Part shown: in pieces, positions 12,775 through 25,245 of the stretch | How the letters are laid out: each line of letters begins with the position of its first letter | How positions within the stretch are numbered: position 1 is the stretch's first letter | Assembly: GCA_037074765.1 (NCBI GenBank) | Contig: JBAMDO010000022.1 | Location: 248,001-312,000 of the forward strand | Length of the DNA: 64,000 nt | From: Mansonella perstans | Taxonomy: Eukaryota > Nematoda > Chromadorea > Rhabditida > Onchocercidae | Reading direction: 5' to 3' | The notes under the pieces: model-generated | Told to the model about the DNA's origin: nothing | Seen by the model: the letters and a program-made list of their open reading frames with translations, nothing else | Database searches by the model: none | Translations under genes and position numbers: made by a program

Positions 12775-14437
12775 CTGCAATGTTTTTTTTTTACCTCCGT
12801 GAAATTATTTATCAGACAAATTTCAATTATTATATTAAACAACTATAAAATATTTCTTGATCATTAATTACAAACTTAATTGGCATCAAAAAAATAAATT
12901 AATAGAAAAATGAAAAAATATTATTTCAATCAATCATTTCACTTTATTTAATTAATAGGCAAGGCGCTTCAAAAATGAAATTTCGGTAATGTAAATGTGG
13001 TTATATAATAAAAGCTAGAGCTGTGACGTTATTTCACGCCTCCAGATAAGAATATAAACGTGCGTGAATTTGTATGTTTGCTTAATTAGGATAAGAATTG
13101 AGCTAGTTATGAATGATAACATTGCTAGTTCAATTTTTAAAAAAAAAAAAATTGAACAAATTTTTGAAAATATTTTCCACTGATAAAGTAAAAAAAAAGT
13201 TATTATAATTGCTTTAAATGGTCATTGATTGATCTTCTGGTAATCATAAAGAAGCATATCAGTTGAAAAGCTTTTATCACATGCAAAAGTGATAAAAACC
13301 ATAAATGATAAATTTCGTTTCTCTGTTTTTTTTTGTTCTAATTGTTCTATAAGTTGAAAAGATTATTTGCACATTTAAATTAAGAATTTCATGGATTCGA
13401 ATTTTCGCAATTACTAATTAGTTCCATTAAATACATGGCTAATTAAACAACCAGAAAGACAAAAAAACATGTGTTTTTCCGCCTTATCTTTAATTAGTAA
13501 CTTGCTTAACATTCAAAATTAAAGCATCACATTGAAAATTTTTAGCTAAAAGAAATTTCCTTTTTGCCAGAATTTCTTTTACAAAAATAGTTGCAAAATT
13601 TTGCTAGCAATGCTAATTAATTGGGCAGGTAAGTTAATTAATTTAATGATTTTTGAATCTGAAACATTTGATGATTTGTGTGTGATTTGCGATAAAAATA
13701 TAACAGCAAAAAAAAAGTGAAACTAGTTGATAAATAATAACATATATACTCATCGGAGATCGTGGATGATGTAAATTGATAAATTTTCGAAAGAGCTAGC
13801 AGGATCAGGAATAATTCCGAAAACATTTTATTACTGCATGCCTACTAAACTAATGCTATAGAGAATAAGGTGAGAAAACATAAAGTTTGTCATTTGACAA
13901 CAATTTTTTAAGACATTGTGTTATGACATCATTTGTGAGACCTATTTATATTGTTAAAAATCCGATTTAAATCCGGTTGAAATATTAAATTCCATTAATG
14001 CCATTGGAAAAAAAAAAAAAAAAAAAAAAACAAATAAATGAATGATTAAGTGAATATGCCATTTTATTTGTCATTTTTCTGATAAAAAAAAAAAAAAACA
14101 CAACTGAAATTTCAGTAGGGATTCTCTCACCTATGCATTAAATAATTACGTAAAAGACGTTACCGCTAACTGTTAGTTTGACGTAAACATTATTTGAATA
14201 AATGTAATTGTGAAATTAACTAGTAAATTAAAATCAAAACTTAAAATTCAATATTTACAGCGAATTTTTTTTTTCAAATTAGCACTATAGATGGAAATAC
14301 AAGTTTGCTGCATGATCGTTGAAAGGTTAGAAATCCGGTTTGCAATATTTTTTATGTTAAAAATAATGTATTACAAATTTCACTGTTTTTCAAATCTATT
14401 AATAAATTGTGCAAATACTGGGATTTACGACAGCTCT

Positions 14438-14885
14438 AAATGAAGTTAGCAATACTGATAGTAATGATAATAGATAGTGGCACTGAAAATAATAATATTC
14501 TGATAATAATGATAGTAAGAGAGTGATGGTGGCGATGATAATATTTTGATAATAATGGTAGTAAGATAGTGATAGTAACGAAGAAAAAATTATGATAATA
14601 ATAGTAGTAGGATAATAATAGTGATAATGGTGATATATTGATTGATAAAAACAACTGATGATAAAATAATGATAATGATTAGTATAGATATAAAATCGCG
14701 TATGTATTTCTGATAAAAATAGCGAATCATACTGATGATGAAGAAATAATTGTGAAGATGATGGTGATAGTAAAAAATAATTATGATGATGACGACGATG
14801 ATGATAGTTGATGTTCATTTTTACAGCAATAATAAAAGTAAAAATAGTGTGAGAAAGAAAAGTCAATAACAGTAATAATAATAAT
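14438..14885. repeat. GAT/AAT/AGT trinucleotide microsatellite, degenerate
   Basis: About 450 bases are dominated by GATAAT, GATAGT, GATGAT and AATAAT words. The 155-codon minus-strand open frame across it (Tyr/His/Ser/Leu-rich) follows from the repeat and is not a gene. Confidence 0.8.
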
Positions 14886-17800
14886 GATGATAAATGGAAG
14901 AGATAGCAAAATTATATGTGTAAATTGTCCCTGGCAAAAAAAAAAAAAAAAACGGAAATGGAAAAATGGATGATGTCAAAATCCTGTTTTTTTCCTGTAA
15001 AAGTAATATACTATTAAAAGTAATGAAGTCAAATGAATGTCACTAAGAAAAAGTACTCGTAACCATTTGAAGTGACATTGTCGCTCTTACTCAAATGCCA
15101 ATTTTTTCTTTTTTTTTTTGTTTTTAGAAATTTCTTAATTACGGTATTAATTATAAACTAAAATGATGCAGATTTAAAATGTTTGAGTTGAAGAATTACA
15201 GCTGTGGTAAAATTGATTAAAAATTCTCTTTTCTTAGGAATTAGCATATTATTTAATTGTTGAGTAAAATTATTATACGTTCATGAAACTGTGCAAATTT
15301 ATTAAACAATTAATTGATGGTTTTTTTTTCCACTAATTACAATTAACCTTATTGCATTTTATGTTGCCTTAGCTTGCTTTTTTTTTTTGCTTTGATTTAC
15401 GAATATTTTTTCAAATTTTTTTTATTTAAAAAAACAAGCAATAAATTTTTTAAGTTATTAAATCATACAATTTATAATTATCAGTGAATGAATCTTTCAG
15501 TAAAATTAAAATTATCAATATCCGATAATTAATCATAAATCATGCATGATTTTAATTAATTACAGGAATGAATAAAGCAGGGATAGTAATATTTTCCCAG
15601 AATTGTTTTATAGCGTTAAACCTTTATGTTGGTGATTTTTTTTAAATTAAACCTTTATAATAATTTAATTGAACCGTTAAATTTTTAACACTTTATAGCA
15701 TTTTTTAATCTCTCCTTCCTACACCTTCTCTCTCTCTCTCTCACACGCTATAGAACAGATAACTAAGAATTAGTAATTAGTGAAAAATGATCGACCGCTT
15801 AAAATGATAAAATGTAATTTTTGAAATTGAAAAATTTGCAATGAATAGATGGAAATCAAAAGATTGAAAAGTTAAAATGAAATTAAAAGATTTGAATTTT
15901 AGAGCTGAAAATTTTGATCTAAAAGATGAATATATAGCTGAAAATTTCCACAACAGTTGTCCTGCTGTAAATTTACGAAGCATACACAGAAATTGCCTTT
16001 GTGGACATAGTAACATATAAAACGAATTGCAATGGCTACTCTATCACTTCTCCTACGATCTCTGGCCACTTCAATCACACAATTGTTTATTATCGTCATC
16101 AAATCATCAGAGATAATCAATAACAAATTACTTTCGCTCTTCAAACAATTGATGAATTTAATGGGAAATGAATGAATTGAATTGTCCATGTGGTTTTTTG
16201 AAATGTTTAAAAATATTTATCAGGAATTAGTTTTTTTTTTTCACAAATTTGTTTCTCATAATAACAATTACTATCATTGCATTAGATACATCTGATAGTT
16301 AAAATAAAAATTAAATAATTAAAATCATGAAAAAATGCTGCTGAATGCAATTATATCAAATAATTAAAAAGATATCTAAAATGTTACAATGATAATAGCC
16401 GGATTATTCGAATTTGATCGGAAATAATGAATGTAAATGAAAAATGAATTTTCGTGCTAATTTATTTACTTTTTTTTTTTACTGAAGCCTTTTAATGAAA
16501 TTAAAAAGTAACAGAATTTGAAAGTCATTGATCTAACAGTTATCTGTGATGTTCCGGAATCACTGTTCGTATTGCTTATGAATTCACTAATAAAAGTTCC
16601 ACGGTAAAGTTGTTAATAATTAATTTTATAAGATTCATTAATTGTAAAATAAAATAAGAAAGAAGACTGAACAAGTAATAATTAAGTAATTATAAATTGA
16701 AATTTTAATTAAATAAGAAATGAATTTCAAAAATTGGAACAGAAATAAAAAATAACAAAGACAAAAACAAGCGATAAACAAATAATTAATTTAATAAATG
16801 AAAAGAATGGAACTGAAAATTGATTTTTAATTCATCCATTATCGAACTTAATTTTGGTATTAGCTGTCCAAATTTATTTATTTCTTTTTATATTTAACCC
16901 TATCCCACTCAAAATGCACTTGTCGGAATAATAATCAATGATGATAGATAGAAAGTACCTATTGAGAAACTGTAATTAGCAAAAAAAAAGAAAAGAAAGT
17001 AACTGAAATGTCACATTGTATCGAAGTCATTCTGGAGACTTCCGAAACACCTAGAGAGTCTTGATGTATTTTTAAATTCGTAATTTCTGAAACATTGAAA
17101 TGAAAACGAATTTCGCAAATTTTATTGTTCAATTGATAATTACCGAAATTTCAGCTAATAATAAAATTTAGATAAATATTAGTTTTAATTTCGATAATTA
17201 TTGGTTTAAATTTCAGAAACTTAGAAAATAAATACTAGCTCAATGAAATTTAGACAAACATTAGTTTAAATCAGCTGTAGCAATTATAAATTGAAATGAG
17301 CTTTTCCGGTTTAAAAAGTTATTGCAATGTTTAAAATCCTTGTACTATGGCAAAGCAAGGATCAGAACCGGTAATTATTAGTGTTTTAATTGAGATAATA
17401 AATTTTTGCAAAGCAGATTGACAAAATAGATTGATTGTATATGTTTGCATTTATTTAATAACAAAATAATTGATTTCCATACAGGAGTCTTAGGACGGAA
17501 ATCTCGGATACAGTTATTATTTACAAAAAAAAATGATGCCTCAGCGCTTATATTATCCGGACAATCCGGTGAAATCCGGTTATTATCTGATGCATATAAC
17601 ATAAATAAGAAATAATAAATTTTAAAAGTTTTGGAAAAGAAAATGAAGAGAGGAAAAATGAGGGAAAGGAAAAAAAATGAAGATATTGAAAGAGAGAGGA
17701 GAGAGAATTTTAATTAGAATATTTTAAAATTTTAAAATTTTTAGTCAAAAAAATTTGATCTTCTTAATCAGTTAATAGCTCACAAAAATATTTGTAGATA

Positions 17801-18521
17801 GGCGTATTGCAAAATTTGATAATTTTTTAAAATCAAATATTTAAGCATGAGAAGTTCAAATCATGCATGATAATTGTTGAATTAATTCAATTTTTTTAAA
17901 TGCATAAATCGTCTGAAGATTGTCTCGAAAAAACTATCTTCTAGTAGAATTTTTATGATTTTTTGAATTGAAATTTCTCACGTTATTATTGAGACAGACT
18001 TAAGAAAAAAAATTCTTTGAAATAAAATTTCGATTCGATTAAATTTTTTTTTACTTTCACTTTCATAAATGTTGTTTTTTTTTAAGTTATCAAATTGTAA
18101 TGTATGACATTATGAAGTAGTAGTTAATTAAGACATTATAAAGTAGCATTTAAGGAATTTTGAAATAATGATTAGAGAATTATGAAGTGGTAATAAGTTT
18201 TTAAAAAAATCCACGGAAACAATTTAAGTCAGATTTTTAGGTTCATTTTAAAATTTGAAAAGTTAATGAGAAAAATTATGGAATGGAAATACTTTGAAGA
18301 TATCGATTAATTTAATAGAATTTTGTGAAATTTGTTTTTTTCACGCACTTTTTTTCTAAGGAAAATGAATGGATAGAAATTTAAAAACAAAAAAGATGAA
18401 AAAGAAAAAGCAACGAATAACGAATGATAAATTAAGATTAAAATATTCACCGATAATTTTTAGATCTGTAAAATAGAATTGTAGCAGTAGTGTTAATTAA
18501 GTTTATTTTGTGTAAAAGTTT

Positions 18522-18881
18522 TCACCGAGCATTTTTGAAATGAAAAATAAGCGCCAATTTAAGGAAGGACAGATAAGTGAGTTTGAAATTTTTTGGAATA
18601 ATCATAAAAATTAAAGTATTGGAAATGAAAAAAAGTTTTACAGGGAAGATTGAAGTAACAATTTGAATGTGTGGAAATACATAATGGAATTTTCTCACAC
18701 AACAATTATCACTCCAAATTATTCCAATAAAGTACATTTGTAGCAGAAAGTGACCGATCGCTTGACCTAGTCCAATATACATATGAACAATTAACCCTAG
18801 CATTATCATCATCATCATTAACATGAAGGTCAAAATAAAAATGCTGATACTATTTTATTCCAAATGACATGGACAAGGCCA
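18522..18881 (-). pseudogene. Possible CTR-type copper transporter C-terminal fragment, frameshifted
   Basis: After a good acceptor (CCTCCACAG), one minus-strand frame reads GLVHVIWNKIVSAFLF and then stops. One base out of phase, the next frame reads on with a Met-rich hydrophobic run and YIGLGQAIGHFLL. CTR (SLC31) transporters have the same order of parts: an LxHxxQ-like second membrane segment, MxxxM, then a third segment with GxxxG and a GHFLF/GYFLF end. The conserved Gln of HxxQ is Trp here. The spacing from the Met motif to GxxxG is a few residues long, across an ATG microsatellite. I found no exon for the first membrane segment. It could be a decayed gene, a live gene with a sequence error, or chance. 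Confidence 0.22.
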
Positions 18882-19502
18882 CTGTGGAGGAATGTTTTTT
18901 TTTTCTAAGCCTAAAATATTTTCTCTTCCAGGACAAAAAGAAAATAGGAATGAATACATGTAATTAATTACTCCGAATAAATTAATTAAATTGCTTTCAA
19001 ATGCAAATAAATTTAAATTAATCTAAAATTTTGCATTAACTTATTTTTTCCTATAAGATTTGCAATGGAAATTGGTTCATTTGTGTTTCAATTTTGATAA
19101 AGGCAAAAATGAAAAATTGAAAAAGAAGAAAAGAATTGAAAATCGAGAACTCAAATATAAATTGCAAGCGATAATATTGATTTCCAACTGTTAAATTAGT
19201 TTTCAATTTCAAATTTGCAAATACAGTTACAAACGTGTTCATTTGAACTTAAATTAAATTTTATGATATGTTTTTAAAATACACTAAGTTAATAGATAAG
19301 CTATTTTTAAATATTCTTTGTTTTAATTCTTTTAGCTAATTAACCTCTATTTATTTCTACTCTTTAATTCAGTATTTTATTTGTTCTTTAGACTAGAGTT
19401 AATCGTATATTCAATAAAGTTGACTTCCTTTTCCAATCCCAAATTTTAAACATTCAAAGTATCTGAGCATCTTTCTCATTTTTTTTTTACTTCACTACAC
19501 CT

Positions 19503-19730
19503 ATCCTTAAATTTGGAAAACTACCTCATACTCAGTCCTTAAATCTGGATAACTATCTCACACCCAGTTAAATCAGGATAACTACCTCACACTCAGTCCT
19601 TAAATCTGGATAACTACCTCACACCCAATCCTTAAATCCAGATAACTATCTCACACCCAGTCGAATCAGGATAACTACCTCACACTCAGTCCTTAAATCT
19701 GGATAACTACCTCACACCCAGTCCCTGAAT
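19503..19730. repeat. Minisatellite with alternating 28-32-bp unit types
   Basis: Seven units each end in GGATAACTA-like words and begin CTCACAC(C/T)CA. Three unit types differ in the middle: CTCAGTCCTTAAATCTGG, CCCAGT(TA)AATCAGG and CCCAATCCTTAAATCCAG. Their order is roughly A B A C B A C, which points to duplication of blocks as well as single units. Confidence 0.85.
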
Positions 19731-21593
19731 AACCCAATTGTATTCATATAAAATATGAATAATCCCCTCCACATCTTTCAGATATGTCATCGTTATTTCC
19801 CGTAATATTTGTATGAGAGCCATTCTACTTGACCTCATATTGACATGTGAAAAAAGAAATCAACAACAAAAAGATGCTGTTTTCATTGTTTGAGACTTTC
19901 TTTAAAAAAATTACCACGACATACCATTAGCCAAGTGTTCATGTCATTGTCTCTTTTTATATCCTGCGGATCAAAATGTTTCTTTAAAAATCTGCTGTGA
20001 TATACCAATAGTTCAAGCGTTTATCTCACCGTTATCCTGCTGTTATCCGATCAAATGCTTCTCTAAAAATCCACTGCTGCTAAAGCCAGTAGCCAAGTGT
20101 TAATGTCACTGTTTACTGCGATATACCAATAGCTAAATGTTCATGTTACTACATTCTACTGTCGCATAATTTCACTATATCCTACCAGATCAAATATTAC
20201 GATTGTAGCTGCTTATTTTTACAATTCACATTACGGACGAAATTTGCACTGCAGTGGTCTTCTGTTTACAAATCATTGTTCAAATGTTATTCTTTGATTA
20301 TTTTATTTTGCTACCACCATTCATTACTAATAATTGTAGTAATAAGCGACAATGAGATATTAAAACTACAGAAAATGTGTTGTGATCAATAAAAGTATTG
20401 GAGGAAAGCAATCAATCAGTAATTCCTAGCTTCCAACATTTTATCAAATTTGGAAAATGAAGAATAATTGATAAATAATCGGGAAGAAAATTTCCGTTAA
20501 CGAATACTTTGATGATTTTAAAATTTATAACTTAAAAATTGAATTCATCAAATGTTCTGCTATTTTTAAGAAATTCAGTAGGCATATCCTGAATCACAGA
20601 TCACAGGAAGTGATGATATGATGGTCACAGGAAAAAGTAAATAGATAGAAAAAAAAACAAGAAGTTTTAACAAATGATCTCCGTGTAATCTACAATCAAC
20701 AAAATATTTCATGTTCAAAACTGATCGATTAATTGAAAAAAAAAAATTAATTAATTCCAAAATAATAAATGAATGGTAATCATTTATTTGCATTTTTTCA
20801 AAAAGAATTTAAGAATGAGAATTTTTTTTAATTAATGCAAGAGAAAAGATATGCAAATGGAAGAGAGCGGAAGAGAGGAAAAAATGCGAGAACAAAAAAG
20901 AAGAAATTTTTTAAAGAAAATAAAAAAGGAAAAAAAATTTTCTTTTTCGTTTTCACAAAATTTAACGAATTTTTTCTGTAAGCAAAAATTAAATATAAAT
21001 TTGAATTTAAAAAAAATTTTGTTTAACCTTTCTTTTTCATTGTAAAAATTAAATAATTTTAAAAAAAGAAAAAAGGGAAAACTTTTTAATGCTATCTATG
21101 CTTTTCAGCAAATACGCATTTTCCAATTACATCGCTCTTTGCACTTTCGTTAATTCCATTAAATGTTTGCAAAAATTTTGCAATCAACTGGGCATAAAAT
21201 GATTGCGCTAGTGTCAAATTCAGTCCATCCTTTGGGTAAAATTATTGCAAAGTGATAATTTGCAAGTTACATTGCAAATTATTCTGCAAACATTTATTGA
21301 GTTAAATGAGAAAATTGACAAATTTAATTTGTCTTTCACTAATTGCAAGTTTTCGTTGTAATATTAAGGTTATCAAAAAAAGTGTAAATTATTTAAAGAT
21401 TAAAAGCTAATGACATTAATCGGTGAAAAAATTCTAGTTAAATTCTAAAATTTTGAAACATAGATTTGATTATTGATTTATGCCTTAAAAATATTGCTGC
21501 TGGAATTTCTATTTCTATTTCAGCTTAACGTTTTCTTTTTTCCGTTTTTTACAACAATTTGGGTCCATAATAAAAAAATAGTAATTGATTTGG

Positions 21594-21713
21594 ACGGAAT
21601 TTTTGAAGGAATAAACCGACATCAAATGATAAATTTCCGGATGACGGAATTGTTGAAAGAGTGAAAACCGATTTCAAATGACAAATTCTCGGATGAATTT
21701 CTTTTTTAGTGGA
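21594..21713. repeat. Short tandem duplication, about 60-bp unit
   Basis: ACCGACATCAAATGATAAAT then TCCGGATGACGGAATT at 21616-21650 recurs as ACCGATTTCAAATGACAAAT and TCTCGGATGAATT at about 21667-21702. The flanking stretch is noncoding. Confidence 0.55.
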
Positions 21714-22285
21714 AACGGTTGAATGTACAATTTTGGGTTAATGTTATTGTAAAAGTTTTACAGCAACAGATTGATCGATTAACCGTAATTACAAATTTCA
21801 CGCGTAAAATTTCCAAACTTATTCACATGGCTTATTTTTAGAATATTACATGGAAATTTTTTTAGCAGTATTGCTGATAAACAGTGAACAAAACAAAATA
21901 CTATTGAGTTGTAAAATTTGAGAGAAAGAACAGTTGAAAAAATTCAGCATATATCATCACACAGACTACATCATTACATTCCTCTTTTTTTCTTTGTTTT
22001 TTCCTTTATTTACATTTCCTTATCAATGTTTACTTGTTTATCACTAAAATACCAACGAATCAGTGAAATTCGTTCACAGAATGTTTTATCAGTGAAATTA
22101 ATGCTCTTTGATAATGCTTAAGAATTATTGAAAATTTACGAATTTTCAAGAAAAAAGCAATTTCCATCTCAAATTTGATGAAATATACAGTTTTACACTT
22201 TAAATTTTCAAAATTTTCATTAAATTTCAACTAAATTTTAATACAAATCCAAGAAGTATTGGATAAATAATGATTTGCATGTGTG

Positions 22286-22357
22286 TCCTCGGTAGTATAG
22301 TGGTGAGTATCCGCGCCTGTCACGTGCGAGACCCGGGTTCGATTCCCGGCCGGGGAG
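22286..22357 (+). tRNA. tRNA-Asp (anticodon GTC)
   Basis: This is a 72-base cloverleaf. The acceptor stem pairs TCCTCGG with CCGGGGA and leaves G as discriminator base. The anticodon arm CGCGC-CTGTCAC-GTGCG puts GTC at 22319-22321. The T arm holds the B-box GGTTCGATTCC at 22336-22346, and the D arm holds the A-box around TAGTATAGTGG. There is no intron and no encoded CCA, as expected for a nuclear tRNA gene. A T-run five bases downstream (22363-22367) fits an RNA polymerase III terminator. It is the only clear gene in a desert of nearly 30 kb. Confidence 0.97.
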
Positions 22358-22362
22358 TCCTG

Positions 22363-22367
22363 TTTTT
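22363..22367 (+). terminator. Pol III T-run terminator of tRNA-Asp
   Basis: Five T residues lie just past the tRNA 3' end, the usual Pol III stop signal. Confidence 0.75.
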
Positions 22368-23063
22368 CTCCATTTTCTTTCTACTCTTTTAAAAAAATAT
22401 CACGATGAAATTTTTACAGGAATATTTTGAATGTTTAGAATTTTTTTTTTTTTTTTTTTTATTTTTTACATAATGAGAATAATGAGAAATGAGCGTCGGA
22501 AAAGAACGATGAATTGATAATTTTTGATTAAAATTTATTAATTTAATTTGAAAAAGTGAACACCTACTTGGCCAAGCAATAGAATCAATAAAATTTAAAA
22601 TAAATTTAAATGGTACATATGTATAAGTAGTGAATGCCAGCTGAAAAAGAAAATAAAGTAAACTGTCGCTATATTTTTTGAAGTGTTTTAGCTAGACTTC
22701 AAATAAGTAAATTAGCTAAATGAATTAGCAAGTAAAATTGAATAGATTAAAGCTGTGCTTATTCTACACCATCTATTCTTATGGCAATCTTTGCTCCAAA
22801 TAAAATGACAGCACTTCAATTTGTTATCATTTAATTTCTTTTTCTTCCTTTTTTATTGTTACTAATGCAAAATTGATGGAATGAATGATTTACCTTGTAA
22901 ACAAGGCTTATTTACGTGTAATTAAGGCTAACGAAAAGTTAATTTTTTTGATGAATAAAAAATTGGAAAGATTGTGCTTATATTTGCTGTAACATACATT
23001 TTGTTATTTAGCACTGTAATAAAATATTGAAATACAAATATTCTTGCTTGTTTTTTTATACCT

Positions 23064-23330
23064 AACATTATCACTAATTTTAATGATAATGATAACGTAT
23101 AATAACGATAACATATGTCAGTGACAACGTATGCTAATGATAACGTATATTAATGGTGATTTGATAATTGAATTTATAGCAAAATATTTTCTTTTTAGTT
23201 AACATTATCACTAATCTTAATGATAATGTTTATATATATTAATGGTAATGTATATTAATGATAAAGTATAATAGTAATAACGTATATTAATGATGATTAA
23301 TGATGATGGATATTAATGATAATGTATTTC
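23064..23330. repeat. TAATGATAACGTATAT-type degenerate repeat
   Basis: ATTAATGATAA(C/T)GTATA words recur about ten times, together with two copies of a TAACATTATCACTAAT(T/C)TTAATGATAAT segment (23063 and 23200 areas). This suggests duplication of a roughly 135-bp block. Confidence 0.65.
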
Positions 23331-24744
23331 TTCAAGCAAAAGTAAAATAAATAATGAAAAGTGTAAACTTACGCATTATTTGTTGTGTTGGCTGAATGAT
23401 TTAAATATAGATCTTTCTCATCAGTCAAAAATCGTTATTTTTATGCGAAAAGCAGGAAACATAAGTCTTGTGATTGGATGTTCTTTGATTAACAGGCAAT
23501 TAACTGTTGATATGATTGTCCTATAAAGAATCAAACAACATCTGGTGTTTTAATAAATATTAAATCAATTACAAGTTCTCAAATATCTTTAATACAACTT
23601 GCAATGAACATTAAGCAAAATGGTGATTTATTAATACATCATAGAAATAAACAAAATCTCTTTTACACCAGGATTAATAATATGTGTGATTAAAAGTGTA
23701 ATATTAACATTAAATATATGGATATGCAAATATGGATAATTATCGAAATGCATTATGAATTAACAAAATATTAAAATAATTGCTTGTAAAAAGAAGTAAG
23801 TAAATAAGTAAATGATTACTTATGATGTTATAACAATTATTGTTTTAAGGAAAAAAAAAACTTGCTTATTTTATAAATTTAATTGAGAACTTGTAGTATT
23901 AAATAAAAATGAATTGAAATAATAATTCGAATAGAATGACATCTTATTTGCACATTTCATTTAAATTTTAATTAAGCAAAAAATTATTGAAAAATTTAGT
24001 AGTGTGGATGTATTAAAAGTTTTTCTTTTTTCATAGCATTAATTTCAAAAGTTTTGTTTGCAAAAAATTAAATTGAAAATGAAAATGCAAATCATATGTT
24101 TGTATTGACAGATACAATGATTCCGAAACTATGAAGTAAACGAATAAATGAACATTTAAATATTTTAAAATTGTTTTATTACGATCATTTGTCTTTCAGT
24201 ACACTTATATTTATTAGTGTCATATCTAAATAGCACCGGAAATATTTTCCGGTAACATAATAAATCTTTGGAATATGCAAAATTTGACATGATTTGATAA
24301 ATTAGTTAAGTAACTAACATATAATAACAGAACACAATGTTACTCTATAGGTATTTTATTAAAAAATTACGGAAAAAATTATTGCGGAAAGAACTTAAGA
24401 ATCGCTACCTATAAGTTATAACATTAATAATTAACAAAGCGGATATTAGCATTATAAAGTGACATACCATTGTCATTCATTTGTGTGGATGATACATTTA
24501 TTCATTGAGACAGCAATATCAAACAATGAAAAGTATGACAAACATATATGGCAGATGAAACGGATGGTGGAGAAAAAAAAAGTGATAGGAAACCTGTTTG
24601 CAAATCAGGAATGAATAGTTTATGTAAGATGATGAGAAACTTTGTGATTTCTGGTTCTCTAAAATTATTGCTTCCTTTGTTTCAATGATAAAATCATGAA
24701 ATGCGCAAGAAAATTTATCACTATCATCATTCACTTCCACTTTT

Positions 24745-25245
24745 AACTACTACTATAACTGATAACTATCAGTATTGATATATGCGCATGATGTATTGCT
24801 AGTGTTATCAGTACTAATACCACAATTATCACAGCTACTGCTGTAACTATAACTGCAACTGCAACTGTAATTATAACTAAAATCCACTCAACTATAACAA
24901 GAACAACAACAATAACTATTACTACTAATGTTACAGCTACAACTGTTACAACTACAACTACAGCTACAACTACAGCTACACAACAACTACCAGTATTGTT
25001 ACCACTATAACTGCTATTAGTACTACAGAACTATAATTACCGCCACAACTACAATCACAACTACTATTGTTTTTGCTGCGCTATTATTGCTATTGCCCCA
25101 ATTACAATTACAATTGCTACTTCTAGTACTACTAAAACTATAATTACAATAACAAGGACAGCAAAGACAACAACGACAGTTACTACTGCTACTACTACTA
25201 CTATTACTACTATATTACTGCATTATACTATTGCTATTGCTACAG
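24745..25245. repeat. ACT/ACA/CTA trinucleotide-rich array
   Basis: About 500 bases consist largely of ACAACTACA, GCTACTACT and ATTACTACT words, C-rich on the plus strand. It is a decayed microsatellite with no gene in it. Confidence 0.85.

Larger units (their letters stand above)
12775..22285. other. Gene-poor intergenic DNA
   Basis: No exon with good codon use and splice signals is evident apart from the doubtful fragment at 18.5-18.9 kb. Missing 5' exons of the minus-strand gene ending at 10804 may lie here. Open frames at 15899-16189 and 13638-13826 (minus) were considered and left out. Microsatellites and a minisatellite are listed separately. Long A tracts occur at about 14008 and 14939. 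Confidence 0.5.

Noticed and set aside
13638..13826. Minus-strand frame starting with a signal-peptide-like segment after a GCATGCAG acceptor
   Set aside because: No continuation exon with good phase and codon use was found; the hydrophobic start may be chance in T-rich DNA.
14399..14866. 155-codon minus-strand open frame, the longest in the window
   Set aside because: It lies on a GAT/AAT trinucleotide array; the product is a Tyr/His/Ser/Ile low-complexity run without splice support.
15899..16189. 96-codon minus-strand frame with DDLMTIINNCVIEVARDRRR
   Set aside because: Codon use looks partly coding, but no acceptor precedes it, no phase-matched exon was found near it, and no family is recognised.
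24519..24740. Minus-strand frame EVNDDSDKFSCAFHDFIIETKE
   Set aside because: The start looks coding and a possible donor follows, but no partner exon was found and it borders a microsatellite.
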